Origin: Labilithrix sp.
GTDB lineage: Bacteria > Myxococcota_A > Polyangia > Polyangiales > Polyangiaceae
Length of the DNA stretch: 64,000 nt
Direction of reading: 5' to 3'
Assembly: GCA_019637175.1 (NCBI GenBank)
Contig: JAHBWD010000002.1
Span: 305,472-369,471 of the forward strand
Part shown: positions 41,851-51,231 of the stretch, piece by piece
Numbering within the stretch: position 1 is the first letter of the stretch
Layout: each line of letters opens with the position of its first letter
The notes under the pieces: model-generated
The model's database searches: none
What the model was told of the DNA's origin: nothing
The model's input: the letters and a program-made list of their open reading frames with translations, nothing else
Program-made: the position numbers and the translations under genes

Positions 41851-42867
41851 TCAGCGGAGCACCCAGACGAGCCCCGCGATGCTGGCGCCGATCACGCCGA
41901 CCGCGATCGTCACGACGAGGAAGTCCGTGACAGTCCACCCTTTCTTCTTCTTGCCACCCGCGCTCGCACCTGCGCTCGTCGGGCCCTCCATGACCGCGAT
42001 CTCTGCGATCGGCGCCGCCGTCTCCGGCGCGGGATCCTGGGCAGTTTCGAGCTCCTGCGCGGGCGGCGCGGCCGGCTCTTCGCGCACTGGCGCGGCCGGC
42101 TCGTCGCCGGGCTGCATCTGCTCGTCGTCGGCGGCTTCCAGCGCCGCGAGCGCGGTGGTCACGGGCTCGTCCAGGGCGAGCACGGTGATCCCGATCCGGA
42201 CCATCGTCGCCGGACGCCAGACGGCGTCGCGATCAGGCTCGAGCCTCTGATCGCCGAGGAACACGCCGTTGTGCGAGCCGCGATCTCGGATGAGGACGTT
42301 CGCGCCTCGACGCGTGACGATCGCGTGCTCGCGCGAGGCGTCGGCGTCGGCGAGCGGCAGGTCGCACGTCTCCGCGCGGCCGATGACGTACGCGCGCCCC
42401 TCTTCGAGGAGGCGCAGCTCGACGCCGAGATCGTCTCCCTCGGCGACGCGGACGCGCGCGACGGTGTCGTCGCCGACCGCCTGCATCGCCCGCTCGACGA
42501 GCGCGAACGCGAGATCGCGCGTCGCGAGGTTGAGATCGGGCGTCGCCGAGCGCATGCCGATCTCGAGCTCGAGCCAGACGCGCCCGACGCGCACGAGATC
42601 GCCGTTCTTCACGAGGCGCGGCGTCTGAGGAACGAGCCTCACGCCGCCGACCCACGTGCCGTTGGTGCTCCCTTCGTCGATGATCACGAAGTCGCCCTCG
42701 CGCGGACCGCCGCTCGTCCGGATCGTCGCGTGGCGAAAGCTCACGCTCGGATCGGGCAGACGAACGTCGCACCCGCTGCCGCGCCCGATGAGGACGCGCG
42801 CGCCGTCGAACGTGAGCGACGGCGAGTCGCCCTGGCTCGCCGAACGGACGAGGACGGTGACCGGCAT
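41851..42867 (-). CDS. protein with two FHA domains and a C-terminal membrane anchor
   Basis: FHA domains bind phosphothreonine peptides. The first (residues 1-105) shows RVLIGRGSGCDVRL, SFRHATI and DEGSTNGTWVGG; the second (about 160-235) shows YVIGRAETCDLPL, SREHAIVTR and DRGSHNGVFLG. The Arg, Ser and Asn contacts are kept in both. A Glu/Pro/Ala-rich linker, a Lys cluster and one membrane helix end the protein (tail-anchored). It could dock phosphorylated partners of the local Ser/Thr kinases at the inner membrane. The start is 2 bases after the gshB stop. Confidence 0.9.
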   Translation of the reverse strand: MPVTVLVRSASQGDSPSLTFDGARVLIGRGSGCDVRLPDPSVSFRHATIRTSGGPREGDFVIIDEGSTNGTWVGGVRLVPQTPRLVKNGDLVRVGRVWLELEIGMRSATPDLNLATRDLAFALVERAMQAVGDDTVARVRVAEGDDLGVELRLLEEGRAYVIGRAETCDLPLADADASREHAIVTRRGANVLIRDRGSHNGVFLGDQRLEPDRDAVWRPATMVRIGITVLALDEPVTTALAALEAADDEQMQPGDEPAAPVREEPAAPPAQELETAQDPAPETAAPIAEIAVMEGPTSAGASAGGKKKKGWTVTDFLVVTIAVGVIGASIAGLVWVLR

Positions 42868-42869
42868 CC

Positions 42870-43841
42870 TCAGTACGCCGGAATGCTCTTGAGCTGCGGA
42901 CGGTAATCGTTGGCCGCCCGCTCGATCCATTGGATGACGTCGGCGGCGACGTCGCGGTTTTCGTGCTGGCTGAGCTGCTGGATGCCCGTGGGCGAGGTCA
43001 CGTTCACCTCGGTGAGCTTGCCCCCGATGACGTCGAGGCCGACGAACACGAGCCCGTCTTGCTTGAGCCGCGGCGCGATGTCTTCGATCATCGCGCGCTC
43101 TTCCTTCGTGACCTGGTACGGCTCGACGCTGCCGCCGACGTGGATGTTCGAGCGGAAGTCGTCGGCGCGCGGCACGCGGTTGATCGCGCCGAGGACGGCG
43201 CCGTCGAGGAGGAGCACGCGCTTGTCGCCCTGCTCGACCGCGGGCAAGTACTCCTGCACCATCGCGAGCCGTCGGCCTTCGTCGGTGAGGAGCTGGATGA
43301 TCCCGCGCGCGTTCTTGTCGCCCGCCGTGAGCATCATCACGCCCGCGCCGCCCGCGAGATCGAGCGGCTTGATGACGGCGCGCCCGCCGACCTCGCCGAC
43401 GAACGCCTGGATCTGCTCCTCGTTCGACGTGACGAGCGTGCGCGGCATCCACTTGGCGAAGTGCAGGGTGTAGAGCTTCTCGTTGGCCTCGCGCAGGCCG
43501 CGGGGATCGTTGAGGAGGACCGTGCGGCCGCGCGCGCGCTCGAGCATGAGCGTGAGGTAGAGGTACGCGGCGTCGAACGGCGGATCCTTGCGGATGAGCA
43601 CGGCCTGCACGTCGGCGAGCCGAACTTCGTCGGTCGCGCCGAAGACCGCATGCGGCGCGGCGTCGCTCACGGTAAGATGGCGAACGCGCGCGTAGACGTC
43701 TGCGTTCTTCACGAAGACGTCGCGCGGCTCGCAGTGGAGAGCGTCGTGGCCCCGGGCCTGCGCCGCACGAAGGAAGGCGAAGGTCGTATCCTTGTCGGGC
43801 AGAACACGATCCATCGGATCCATCACGTACACGAACCGCAT
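42870..43841 (-). CDS. gshB: glutathione synthase
   Basis: GshB joins gamma-glutamylcysteine and glycine with ATP to make glutathione. The 323-residue ATP-grasp protein starts MRFVYVMDPMDRVLPDKDTTFAFL and contains VLIRKDPPFDAAYLYLTL, NDPRGLREANEKLYTL, VIKPLDLAGGAGVMML, MVQEYLPAVEQGDKRVLLLDG, VGLDVIGGKLTEVNVTSPTGIQQL, all close to the proteobacterial family. Its start codon directly abuts that of the divergent gamma-glutamyltransferase gene (CATATG). Confidence 0.96.
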   Translation of the reverse strand: MRFVYVMDPMDRVLPDKDTTFAFLRAAQARGHDALHCEPRDVFVKNADVYARVRHLTVSDAAPHAVFGATDEVRLADVQAVLIRKDPPFDAAYLYLTLMLERARGRTVLLNDPRGLREANEKLYTLHFAKWMPRTLVTSNEEQIQAFVGEVGGRAVIKPLDLAGGAGVMMLTAGDKNARGIIQLLTDEGRRLAMVQEYLPAVEQGDKRVLLLDGAVLGAINRVPRADDFRSNIHVGGSVEPYQVTKEERAMIEDIAPRLKQDGLVFVGLDVIGGKLTEVNVTSPTGIQQLSQHENRDVAADVIQWIERAANDYRPQLKSIPAY

Positions 43842-45611
43842 ATGAGAATTTCCTCGGTCCGCAATTTACTGTGCCGCCTTCGCGGCGCCAAGCTCCTCTA
43901 CCTCGGGCTCGGCGCGGCCGTCGCGGTCGTGCACGCCGCGGTCTTCCCGGCGCCCTCTTCGGCGGCGTTTCCGCCGAGCGCCGAGGGGCGCACGATGGCC
44001 GCGTCGACCGATCACGCCGACGCCACGCGCGCCGCGCTCGACGTCATGGGGTCGGGCGGCAACGCGGTCGACGGCGCCATCGCGGCCGCGCTCGCGCTCG
44101 GCGTCGTCAACCCGTCGGCGAGCGGCATCGGCGGCGGCGGCTTCGCGCTCGTCTACACGGCCAAAGACCAGAAGGTGAGCGTCTTCGACTTCCGCGAGAC
44201 GGCGCCGGCGACGTACTCGGAGAAGGTCTTGTGGCCCCCCGCGAAGCCCGGCGATCCGCCGAAGGATCGCTTCGGCTGGAACGGGCCTCGGGGCGGCTCC
44301 GCGGGCGTCCCCGGCGAGCCCGCCGGGCTCGAGCTGCTCTCGAAGAAGCTCGGCAAGAAGTCGCTCTCCGAAGACGCGGCGCCGGCGGTGTCGCTCGCGC
44401 AGCACGGCTTCTACCTCGGGCGGCACACGACCGAGGTCGTCGCGATGTTCAAGGATCGCCTCAAGGTGATGCCGACGATGGCGACGGCGTTCCTCCCAGG
44501 AGGCAGCCCGGCGCCGTACGCCACGCGCATTCGCCGCCCCGAGCTCGCGGCGACGCTCGCGCGCTACGGCGCCCAAGGAAAGAAGTCGATCTACGAAGGA
44601 CCGACGGCGCAGAAGATCGTCGACGCGGTCAAGGGCGCGGGCGGAACGATGACGCTCGAAGACCTCGCGGGCTACCAGGTCCGAGAGCGCCAGCCGCTCA
44701 CGCGCACGATCGACGGTCGCACCGTCTACACGATGCCCGCGCCCTCCGCGGGCGGGCTCATGCTCCTCGAGACGCTCTCGATGTACGGCGCGAGCAAGTC
44801 GTCGGCGCTCGTGCCCATGGGCTTCGGCTCGAGCGCTTACCTCCACACGCTCGCCGAGGTGCTCCGCGGGGCGTTCGCCGATCGCGCGCGTATCGCGGGC
44901 GATCCCGATCTCGATCCCGGCGTCGACGCGGCGTTCCAGGCCGCGCTCGATCCCGCGCAGATCGCCGCGCGAAAGGCGCGCATCGAGCCGAACAAGACGC
45001 ACTCGCCGGTCGAGTTCAAGACGAAGGAGCAGGGCACGAGCCACCTCGTCACCGCCGACCCGTTCGGCAACGTCGTGTCGCTCACGACGACGGTGAACGG
45101 GCCCTTCGGCGCGGGCCTCGTCGCGGGCGACAGCGGGATCGTCATCAACAACGAGCTCGACGACTTCACCGCGGCCGACGACGCGAAGGTCTTCGGCGCC
45201 AAGGACGGCGGGCCGAACCGCCCGCGCCCCCGCGCGCGGCCGGTCTCCAGCATGACGCCGACGATCATCGTCGAGAACGGCGCGCCGATCCTCGCCCTGG
45301 GCGGCTCGGGCGGCCCGCGCATCGCGACCGGCGTGACGCAGGCGACGCTCGCGCGCCTGCTCTTCGATCTCGATCCGATGGCGTGCATCTCCCATCCCCG
45401 CGTCCACACGTCGGGGGCGACGCTCTACGTGGATCCCGAGATCGCGGTCGACGTTCGCGACGGCCTCCGCGCGCGCGGCGAGACGGTCAAAGACGAGCCG
45501 TTCCAGGGATCGGCGCTCCAGATGATCGCGTGGCAGCGCGCGCCGGGCGCGCCGCCGAAGTTGCTCTCGGCGAGCGATCCGCGCAAGGCGGGCTTCGCCG
45601 CCGCGCGCTGA
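43842..45611 (+). CDS. ggt: gamma-glutamyltransferase (glutathione hydrolase)
   Basis: GGT is exported, cleaves itself into two chains and hydrolyses or transfers the gamma-glutamyl group of glutathione. The 589 residues have a signal peptide (residues 1-42, ending near PSSAA), the large-subunit motifs DVMGSGGNAVDGAIAAALAL and GIGGGGFALVY, and RGGSAGVPGEP. The autocleavage site is EQGTSHLVTADPFGNVVSLT, where the small subunit starts with the nucleophilic Thr. Later come NNELDDF and LALGGSGGPRI. The start abuts that of gshB, which makes the substrate. Confidence 0.95.
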   Translation: MRISSVRNLLCRLRGAKLLYLGLGAAVAVVHAAVFPAPSSAAFPPSAEGRTMAASTDHADATRAALDVMGSGGNAVDGAIAAALALGVVNPSASGIGGGGFALVYTAKDQKVSVFDFRETAPATYSEKVLWPPAKPGDPPKDRFGWNGPRGGSAGVPGEPAGLELLSKKLGKKSLSEDAAPAVSLAQHGFYLGRHTTEVVAMFKDRLKVMPTMATAFLPGGSPAPYATRIRRPELAATLARYGAQGKKSIYEGPTAQKIVDAVKGAGGTMTLEDLAGYQVRERQPLTRTIDGRTVYTMPAPSAGGLMLLETLSMYGASKSSALVPMGFGSSAYLHTLAEVLRGAFADRARIAGDPDLDPGVDAAFQAALDPAQIAARKARIEPNKTHSPVEFKTKEQGTSHLVTADPFGNVVSLTTTVNGPFGAGLVAGDSGIVINNELDDFTAADDAKVFGAKDGGPNRPRPRARPVSSMTPTIIVENGAPILALGGSGGPRIATGVTQATLARLLFDLDPMACISHPRVHTSGATLYVDPEIAVDVRDGLRARGETVKDEPFQGSALQMIAWQRAPGAPPKLLSASDPRKAGFAAAR

Positions 45612-45626
45612 ACGCCTCGTCGCGCG

Positions 45627-46532
45627 TCAGTCGTGATCGGCGGCGGCGATGATGCTCGCGCTCGACTCGGGATCGAGATCGGTGATGCTCGCGTACCCGA
45701 CGCCGCGGTGCTGCGCGATCGCGGTCGTGTAGCCGTCGGTCTTGCCGACGCGCACTTCGGCCGTTCCGACCGCGCGCGGCGCGAGGTTCGTTCCGACGAC
45801 GCGGATCTTCTGCGGGTCGTAGACGAACACCGTCACGCGCTGGACGCTCGCGCCCTGGTTCACTTCGTACTGGAGCATCGCCGCGCGCTCGCCGCCGTGG
45901 AGCGGCATGATGCGCCCGCCGACGAAGCGCGCGTTCTGCATGCGCTGGGGCACCACGGGCACGCCGACGTACCGCTCGAACTGGCGGACCTGCTTCGGAT
46001 CCTGCTGCTCCGGCGGCACCGGGTGCTTGTGCTGCGCGACCATGTCGCGAAGGATGTCGTCGTTGAGGCCCGCCACCACCGTGTCGGGCATGCCGCGGAC
46101 GACCGGCTGCTCGCCGGCGTAGCCCCACGCCATCACCAGCGCCGCGGCGCTCGCGAGCGGCAGCATCGTGCGCCAGTGGCGCATCATCGGAGGCCGCGAG
46201 CCCTTCGCCGTCGTGGCGAGCGGGCGCGCGGTCGCGTCGAGCGAGAGCTCCGCGGGCGCTTCGAGCGCGACGTCGCGCTGCTCTTCGCGAGCGGCCTCGC
46301 CGGCCATCGCCGCGAGCATGCGCGCGCGCACGTCGCTCGGCGTCGTGGTCGACTTCACGGCCTTCTTCAGCGAGCCGCGCACCGCGCGATCGAGCGCGAT
46401 TCGCTCGCAGCAGACTTCACATCCCGTCAGGTGATCTTCGACCTCGAGGGTCTTCACGGCGTCGAGCTGCCCGTCGAGATGGGCTCCGAGCAGACGAGAC
46501 ACCGACTTGCAGTCCGGCGCAGTCATGGTCAC
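45627..46532 (-). CDS. anti-sigma factor with zinc-binding (zf-HC2) domain
   Basis: Anti-sigma factors of this type hold an ECF sigma factor at the membrane. The N-terminal 60 residues have the ZAS-type HxxxCxxC motif ([14 protein letters not shown]) with the second Cys/His partner earlier ([14 protein letters not shown]). One membrane helix lies at about 122-140. The remaining 160 residues form a periplasmic sensor with [21 protein letters not shown]. Its ATG overlaps the sigma gene stop by 4 bases, the usual arrangement of a sigma/anti-sigma operon. It converges with ggt 15 bases away. Confidence 0.92.
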   Translation of the reverse strand: MTMTAPDCKSVSRLLGAHLDGQLDAVKTLEVEDHLTGCEVCCERIALDRAVRGSLKKAVKSTTTPSDVRARMLAAMAGEAAREEQRDVALEAPAELSLDATARPLATTAKGSRPPMMRHWRTMLPLASAAALVMAWGYAGEQPVVRGMPDTVVAGLNDDILRDMVAQHKHPVPPEQQDPKQVRQFERYVGVPVVPQRMQNARFVGGRIMPLHGGERAAMLQYEVNQGASVQRVTVFVYDPQKIRVVGTNLAPRAVGTAEVRVGKTDGYTTAIAQHRGVGYASITDLDPESSASIIAAADHD

Positions 46533-47212
46533 GCCACTCCCCTCCTCTTGTTCGCTTTCGCACGGAAGGCGGCGAGATCGGCCGGCTTGTCGTCTTCTTC
46601 GCTCCGAACCTTGGACTCGGGCATGGGCTCACCCTTCACGATACCGAGGGCGAGGGCATGATTGTAGAGGGAACGTTGGAGCAGCTTTCGCCCGCGGTGC
46701 AGGCGGCTCATCACGGTGCCGATGGGGCAGCCCATGATCTGCGCGATCTCCTCGTAGCTGAACTCCTCCACGTCGCAGAGAATGACGGCGATTTTGAAGT
46801 CGGTCGGCAGGGCGTCGAGCGCGCGCTGCACTTCGCCCTCGACGATCGGTTGGAGGGCCTGGGCCTCGGGATCGCGGAGGTGGCGCATCGTCGACGCGCT
46901 CACCCATCCGTCGACGAGCGGATCGGCGTCGGGCCCTTCGAGGACGGAGCGCTCGAGGCCTCCGCGCCGGTACTTGTTGATGAACGTGTTCGTGAGGATG
47001 CGGAAGAGCCAGGCCTTGAGGTTCGTTCCGGCGTGGAATTGGTCGCGGGCGCGCATGGCCTTGAGGAGGGTGTCTTGCACCAGATCCTCGGCCTCGGCCG
47101 GGTTACGGGTGAGCTTGCAGGCGACCGCATACAGCGAGTCGAGGTGCCCGACGGCCTCGTCGGCGAAGCCATCGACATCCTTCGGTTTTCCGTTAAGAGG
47201 GAGCGTGCTCAT
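46529..47212 (-). CDS. ECF-type RNA polymerase sigma factor
   Basis: The 227 residues contain region 2 ([42 protein letters not shown]) and region 4 ([45 protein letters not shown]). A short basic/acidic tail is also present. It should direct RNA polymerase to its own regulon when released by the anti-sigma factor. Its regulon is not visible. The sequence upstream of the start (47213-47275) may hold its own promoter, but I cannot define it. Confidence 0.94.
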   Translation of the reverse strand: MSTLPLNGKPKDVDGFADEAVGHLDSLYAVACKLTRNPAEAEDLVQDTLLKAMRARDQFHAGTNLKAWLFRILTNTFINKYRRGGLERSVLEGPDADPLVDGWVSASTMRHLRDPEAQALQPIVEGEVQRALDALPTDFKIAVILCDVEEFSYEEIAQIMGCPIGTVMSRLHRGRKLLQRSLYNHALALGIVKGEPMPESKVRSEEDDKPADLAAFRAKANKRRGVA

Positions 47213-47352
47213 GACGTCCGGCGGGCCTTTCTAGTGCGAGCAACCCCCAGGTTAAGGCCGCTATTCCGAAGATCTAGCACGACAATTTGACAGCGGGACC
47301 GATCCACCGAGGCCGATTGCCCCCAGCGCGAGCGGCGCCGTCGTGAGCCGCG

Positions 47353-47994
47353 CTACTCCTTCGGCGTGAGCGTCTTGAGCTTCTCTTCGAGCTCTTCGAT
47401 CCGCGCGTTCAGGCGCTTGATCTCGTGCTGCAATTGCTGCCACGGCAGGATGTTCGGAACGATCGCCTTCACGCGCTCGTCGATCTTGTGCTGCCAGTCT
47501 TCGAGCGTGCCCTTGGCCTGATCGACGAGGCCCGGCTTCGCGGCGGACGCGGGCTCCTTGGCGGCGCCGTTGTCGGCGGGCGCGGGCGCCGGCTCCGGCT
47601 CGACGTCGTCGGGCGCCTTCGGCGGCTCGCTCTTGCCGCTGCCCGGAATGAGGCGGCCGATCGGACCTTCGCGGAGATCGCTCAGCACCTTCTCGGTGCG
47701 CTGGTGAATCAGCTCCTTCAACGTTTGGAGCGGAACGTTGCGGCTCGAAGCCTTCTGCTTCTGCTCCTCGTAGATGATCTGCGCGAGCGTGACCTCGGTG
47801 AGATCTTCCTTCGTGTTGTTGTCGATGATCTGCACCTCTTCGCCGGTGCGGACCATCTCGGCGATCTGGAGGAGCGTGACGTAGCGGCTGTCTTTCGTGT
47901 CGTAGAGCTTGCGGTTCGAATAGCGCTTGATGACGCGTCGCGGTTTGTCCGCCGAGACTTGCGACGCGCTGTCGGGTTGGGACTTGCTATCCAC
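47353..47994 (-). CDS. phaR: PhaR-type polyhydroxyalkanoate synthesis repressor
   Basis: PhaR represses phasin and PHA synthesis genes and binds PHA granules. Its N-terminal DNA-binding domain is clear here (residues 18-80): [56 protein letters not shown] region of Pro/Glu/Ala repeats (about 125-150) precedes a C-terminal coiled coil ([21 protein letters not shown]), typical of the longer deltaproteobacterial PhaR. It is divergent from the BtuD-like gene. Confidence 0.92.
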   Translation of the reverse strand: MDSKSQPDSASQVSADKPRRVIKRYSNRKLYDTKDSRYVTLLQIAEMVRTGEEVQIIDNNTKEDLTEVTLAQIIYEEQKQKASSRNVPLQTLKELIHQRTEKVLSDLREGPIGRLIPGSGKSEPPKAPDDVEPEPAPAPADNGAAKEPASAAKPGLVDQAKGTLEDWQHKIDERVKAIVPNILPWQQLQHEIKRLNARIEELEEKLKTLTPKE

Positions 47995-48073
47995 GTGGGC
48001 TCCTGAGATCCAAGATACATCAACGCAGGGCGTCGAGGAGTCTTCTCGACGCCGCGGCCCGGAGGGCTTGGGC

Positions 48074-48919
48074 GTGAGAGAATGTCTTTCCCTTCGCGCA
48101 GTTACCGCCGGCTACGAGGGCGCCGCGCGGCCCCAGCTCCGAGAGGTCGAGCTTCGCCTCGGCGCCGGTGAGCTCGTCTGCGTCCTCGGGCCGAACGGCG
48201 CGGGGAAGAGCACGCTCGTGAGGGTGGCCTCGGGTCTGCTCGCGCCCTGGAAGGGGAGCGTGCATCTCCTCGGCGGTCCGATCGCGACGCTCGGCCGCGC
48301 GGCGATCGCGAGGAGCCTCGCGGTGGTCGAGCAGATGCAGGATCTCGCGATGGGCTTCAGCGTCCGCGAGGTCGTCGCGATGGGTCGCGCGCCGCATCAA
48401 GGCACGTGGATGCGCGCGAGCGAGAGCGACGAAGCGATCGTCGACGACGCGCTCGAGCGATGCGATCTCGAGGGCCTCGCGCATCGCCCGGCGCACGCGC
48501 TGAGCGGCGGCGAGCAGAAACGCGTCGCGATCGCGCGCGCGCTCGCGCAGGGCCCGAAGGTCTTGCTGCTCGACGAGCCCGGCGCGTTCCTCGACGTGCG
48601 CCATCAGCTCGATCTCTACGAGCTGCTCGTCAAGGAGGTGAAGGAGCGAGAGCTCGGCTGCCTCGTCGTGATGCACGATCTCAACGTCGCCGCGCAGTTC
48701 GCCGATCGCATCGTCCTCATGAAAGACGGTCGCGTCGTCGCCTCGGGAGCGGTGGAAGAGGTGATGACCTGGCAGACGCTGAAAGAGACCTTCGACGCGG
48801 ATCTCTACTGCGGCCTGAACGATCTCACCGGCGCGCGCTTCTTCCTGCCGATGCGGGGCGGAGCCCACCCGACTAAAGCACCTGTTTCACCAGACGATCC
48901 AGATCCGACTCGCTCGTGA
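48074..48919 (+). CDS. ABC transporter ATP-binding protein, FecE/BtuD type, without a permease
   Basis: The ATPase motifs are GPNGAGKST (Walker A), [15 protein letters not shown] (signature), [11 protein letters not shown] (Walker B) and VVMHD (His switch). The C-terminal region ([30 protein letters not shown]) is typical of the iron-siderophore/cobalamin importers. No FecD/BtuC-like permease is adjacent. A BtuF-like binding lipoprotein lies far away at 2315-3232 and could be its partner. The GTG start follows a weak purine stretch. The end overlaps the convergent TlpA-like gene by 47 bases. Confidence 0.9.
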   Translation: MRECLSLRAVTAGYEGAARPQLREVELRLGAGELVCVLGPNGAGKSTLVRVASGLLAPWKGSVHLLGGPIATLGRAAIARSLAVVEQMQDLAMGFSVREVVAMGRAPHQGTWMRASESDEAIVDDALERCDLEGLAHRPAHALSGGEQKRVAIARALAQGPKVLLLDEPGAFLDVRHQLDLYELLVKEVKERELGCLVVMHDLNVAAQFADRIVLMKDGRVVASGAVEEVMTWQTLKETFDADLYCGLNDLTGARFFLPMRGGAHPTKAPVSPDDPDPTRS

Positions 48920-49424
48920 GGCCGTGGCGGACGGCGACGATCTTGCCCTCCTTCGAGAGCACGATGATCGTGGGCAGCGCGTCGACGTGGTAGTCGCGCG
49001 CGATCGCGTTGCCCTTGTCGTACACGATGGGGAACGCGAGGCCCTTCTTGGCCGCGGTGCGCTCGCCGAGGATGCGCTCGTCGCTCGTGTCGATGCCCAC
49101 GACGACGAGGCCGCGATCCTTGAAGCGCTGGGCGACGCCGTTGATGATCGGCGCGGCGCTGTGGCAGACCTGGCACCACGAAGCCCAGAACTCGAGGATG
49201 ACCGGCTGGCCGCGGAGCGCGCTGAGCGTGAGCTGCTTCTGATCCGCGCTCGGCGCGTTGAAGATGAGATCGGCGGTGAAGTCGGGCGCGACCTCGGTGC
49301 CCGAGGCGGTGCCGCAGCCGCGCGTCATCCGAGGGACGAGCGCGAAGCCCGCGGCCAGCGCCAAGACGACGAAGAGCATCCGGGCAGTGTGGGCGGCGTC
49401 ACTCCGAGAGGTCGCGGTGGCCAT
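48873..49424 (-). CDS. TlpA-like membrane-anchored thioredoxin
   Basis: An N-terminal signal anchor (about residues 16-33) precedes a redoxin domain with the active-site WASWCQVC (about residues 81-88), the strand motif GVDTS-like VVGIDTSDE, and the cis-Pro region VDALPTIIVL. It should reduce or isomerise disulfides in the periplasm, possibly in cytochrome maturation or on the many Cys-rich exported proteins here. It overlaps the convergent ABC gene end by 47 bases. Confidence 0.9.
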   Translation of the reverse strand: MATATSRSDAAHTARMLFVVLALAAGFALVPRMTRGCGTASGTEVAPDFTADLIFNAPSADQKQLTLSALRGQPVILEFWASWCQVCHSAAPIINGVAQRFKDRGLVVVGIDTSDERILGERTAAKKGLAFPIVYDKGNAIARDYHVDALPTIIVLSKEGKIVAVRHGLTSESDLDRLVKQVL

Positions 49425-49476
49425 GCCCAGAGAGGGATAGCACGGCCCTCGGCGAAGCTCGCTTCGCCCGCGAGCC

Positions 49477-51231
49477 TCAGGGCTCGACCGTTTCGACGCC
49501 CTGCTTTTTTGCGCGCTCTCGCGCTTCGCGCGCGGCGGCGGCGATCTGGAGGATCTTGAGGCCCGGCAGGCGAACGACGAAGCGCGCGCCGCCGAGGCGC
49601 CGCGACGTCGTCGCCTCGATCTCGCCGCCGTGCTCGACGACGACCTTCTTGACGATCGCGAGGCCGAGGCCGGTGCCGTCGGCCTTGGTCGTGAAGTAGG
49701 GATCGAAGATACGCCCGCGCACCGAGTCGGCGATGCCCGGTCCGTCGTCTTCGACGACGATGCGCGCGCCGTCGCCCTCGCGCGCCGCGCTGACGACGAC
49801 GTGACCGAGCACGCCGGCGGGCGCCTCGCCGCCCGGCGACGACTTGCGCTGGTGGGCGTCGCGGATCGCCTGCACGCCGTTGCGCACGAGGTTCACGAGG
49901 ACGCGGCGGAGCATCTGGCGATCGACCGCGACCTTGATCGCCTCGTCGGGCACGTCCCAGCGGATCTCGACGTTCTGCGCGAACGGCGCCTGCGCGTTCG
50001 CCGCGGGCGTCTTGCCCCACGAGGCGATCGAAGGATCTTCGCCCACCGAAGGATCTTCGAGGTGACCGAGCTGACTCTCGCAGTCGCGGAGGAAGTCGGA
50101 GAGATTGGCCTCGATGAGCTCGGCGTTCGGGAGGCGCGCGAAGTTCGAGAAGTTGCCGACGAGCCTGCGGAGCGTCCCGACCTCTTCTTCGACGATCTCG
50201 AGCGTCGTGTCGAGGAGCTGCCGGTAGCGAGCATCGCCGCCGTCGTACTTCGTGTGGCACTCCTGCACGGCGAGCTGGATCGGCGTGAGCGGGTTCTTGA
50301 TCTCGTGCGCGAGCCGCTGCGCCATGTCTTGCCACGCGCCGACGCGCTGGAGAAATTCGATGCGCGCGCGCGAGTGCGACATCTCCGCGATCATGCGGTT
50401 GAACGTCCGCGCGAGATCGGTGAGCTCGTCGGAGCCGGTGACGGGCACGCGAACCGAGAGATCGCCCTGGGCGACGACGTTGATCGCGGCGCCGAGGCGG
50501 TTGATGCGGCGCGTGAGCCCGCGCGCGAGGACGGCGCCGAGCACGATCGTGGCCGCGGCGGTGATCCCGAGCAGCAGCGCGAACACCCTCAGGTAGCCTT
50601 GGTAGAGATCGGCGCGCGAAGCCTCGAGCTGGTGGTAGCGCGCGACGACCGCGCCCGCGTTCTCGAGCTCGTCGAGGCGCTTTCTCGGGATCGCGAAGGT
50701 CGCGACGAGCGTGGGGCCTTCGGCGTCGTCGGTGAGCGCGCGCGTGACGTCGAGGCTGCGTTCGGTCGCGGCGTCGACGGGCGTGCCGCGATCGCGGTGG
50801 GCGATCGTCTTGGCCGTGAAGTCGGCGGAGAACCCCGGATCGTCCTTCGGGAGCGGGTGCGACGTGAGGATCGTGAGCGTGACGAGCTCGGGGAAGTTCG
50901 GAAAGTGCGCGTCGATCTCCGACTCGAGCGTCTCGATGTTGCGCTTCTTCGCGGCCTCGCGGAGGACGGGATCGGCTGCGATCGCCACCGTCTGGTGGCG
51001 GAGATCGTCTTTGATCGCCTTGACGTAGTCTTTGTAGACGTCGACGCCGCGATCGAGCTGCTCGCCGATTTCGGGGTTGAACCATATCGCCGAGGCCTGC
51101 CCGAACATCGAGGTCGCGAGGTAGAGCGCGACGGCGAGGGGCACCATCGTCGTGACGAGGACGACCGTCGCGAGGCGCCGCTCGGTCTTGCCGCCGGTCA
51201 TGCGACCGAGCCACACGAGGACGCGCTTCAC
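49477..51231 (-). CDS. NtrY-like sensor histidine kinase with HAMP domain
   Basis: The start is a GTG whose codon overlaps the upstream stop by 4 bases (GTGA), giving 584 residues. Two membrane helices (about 22-42 and 220-245) enclose a periplasmic sensor. HAMP follows (LGAAINVVAQGDLSVRVPVTGSDEL), then the H box QDMAQRLAHEIKNPLTPIQLAV. The HATPase domain has VLVNLVRNGVQAI, DDGPGI and GTGLGLAIVKKVVVEHGGEI, with an insertion between H box and N box of about 60 residues. No response regulator is adjacent. The catalytic part is closest to the NtrY/NtrB class. Confidence 0.92.
   Translation of the reverse strand: MKRVLVWLGRMTGGKTERRLATVVLVTTMVPLAVALYLATSMFGQASAIWFNPEIGEQLDRGVDVYKDYVKAIKDDLRHQTVAIAADPVLREAAKKRNIETLESEIDAHFPNFPELVTLTILTSHPLPKDDPGFSADFTAKTIAHRDRGTPVDAATERSLDVTRALTDDAEGPTLVATFAIPRKRLDELENAGAVVARYHQLEASRADLYQGYLRVFALLLGITAAATIVLGAVLARGLTRRINRLGAAINVVAQGDLSVRVPVTGSDELTDLARTFNRMIAEMSHSRARIEFLQRVGAWQDMAQRLAHEIKNPLTPIQLAVQECHTKYDGGDARYRQLLDTTLEIVEEEVGTLRRLVGNFSNFARLPNAELIEANLSDFLRDCESQLGHLEDPSVGEDPSIASWGKTPAANAQAPFAQNVEIRWDVPDEAIKVAVDRQMLRRVLVNLVRNGVQAIRDAHQRKSSPGGEAPAGVLGHVVVSAAREGDGARIVVEDDGPGIADSVRGRIFDPYFTTKADGTGLGLAIVKKVVVEHGGEIEATTSRRLGGARFVVRLPGLKILQIAAAAREARERAKKQGVETVEP

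Noticed and set aside
47213..47275. GGAAT/GGTT pattern upstream of the ECF sigma gene as its autoregulated promoter
   Set aside because: A -35-like GGAAT is present on the minus strand, but the -10 cannot be fixed, so the promoter was not listed.
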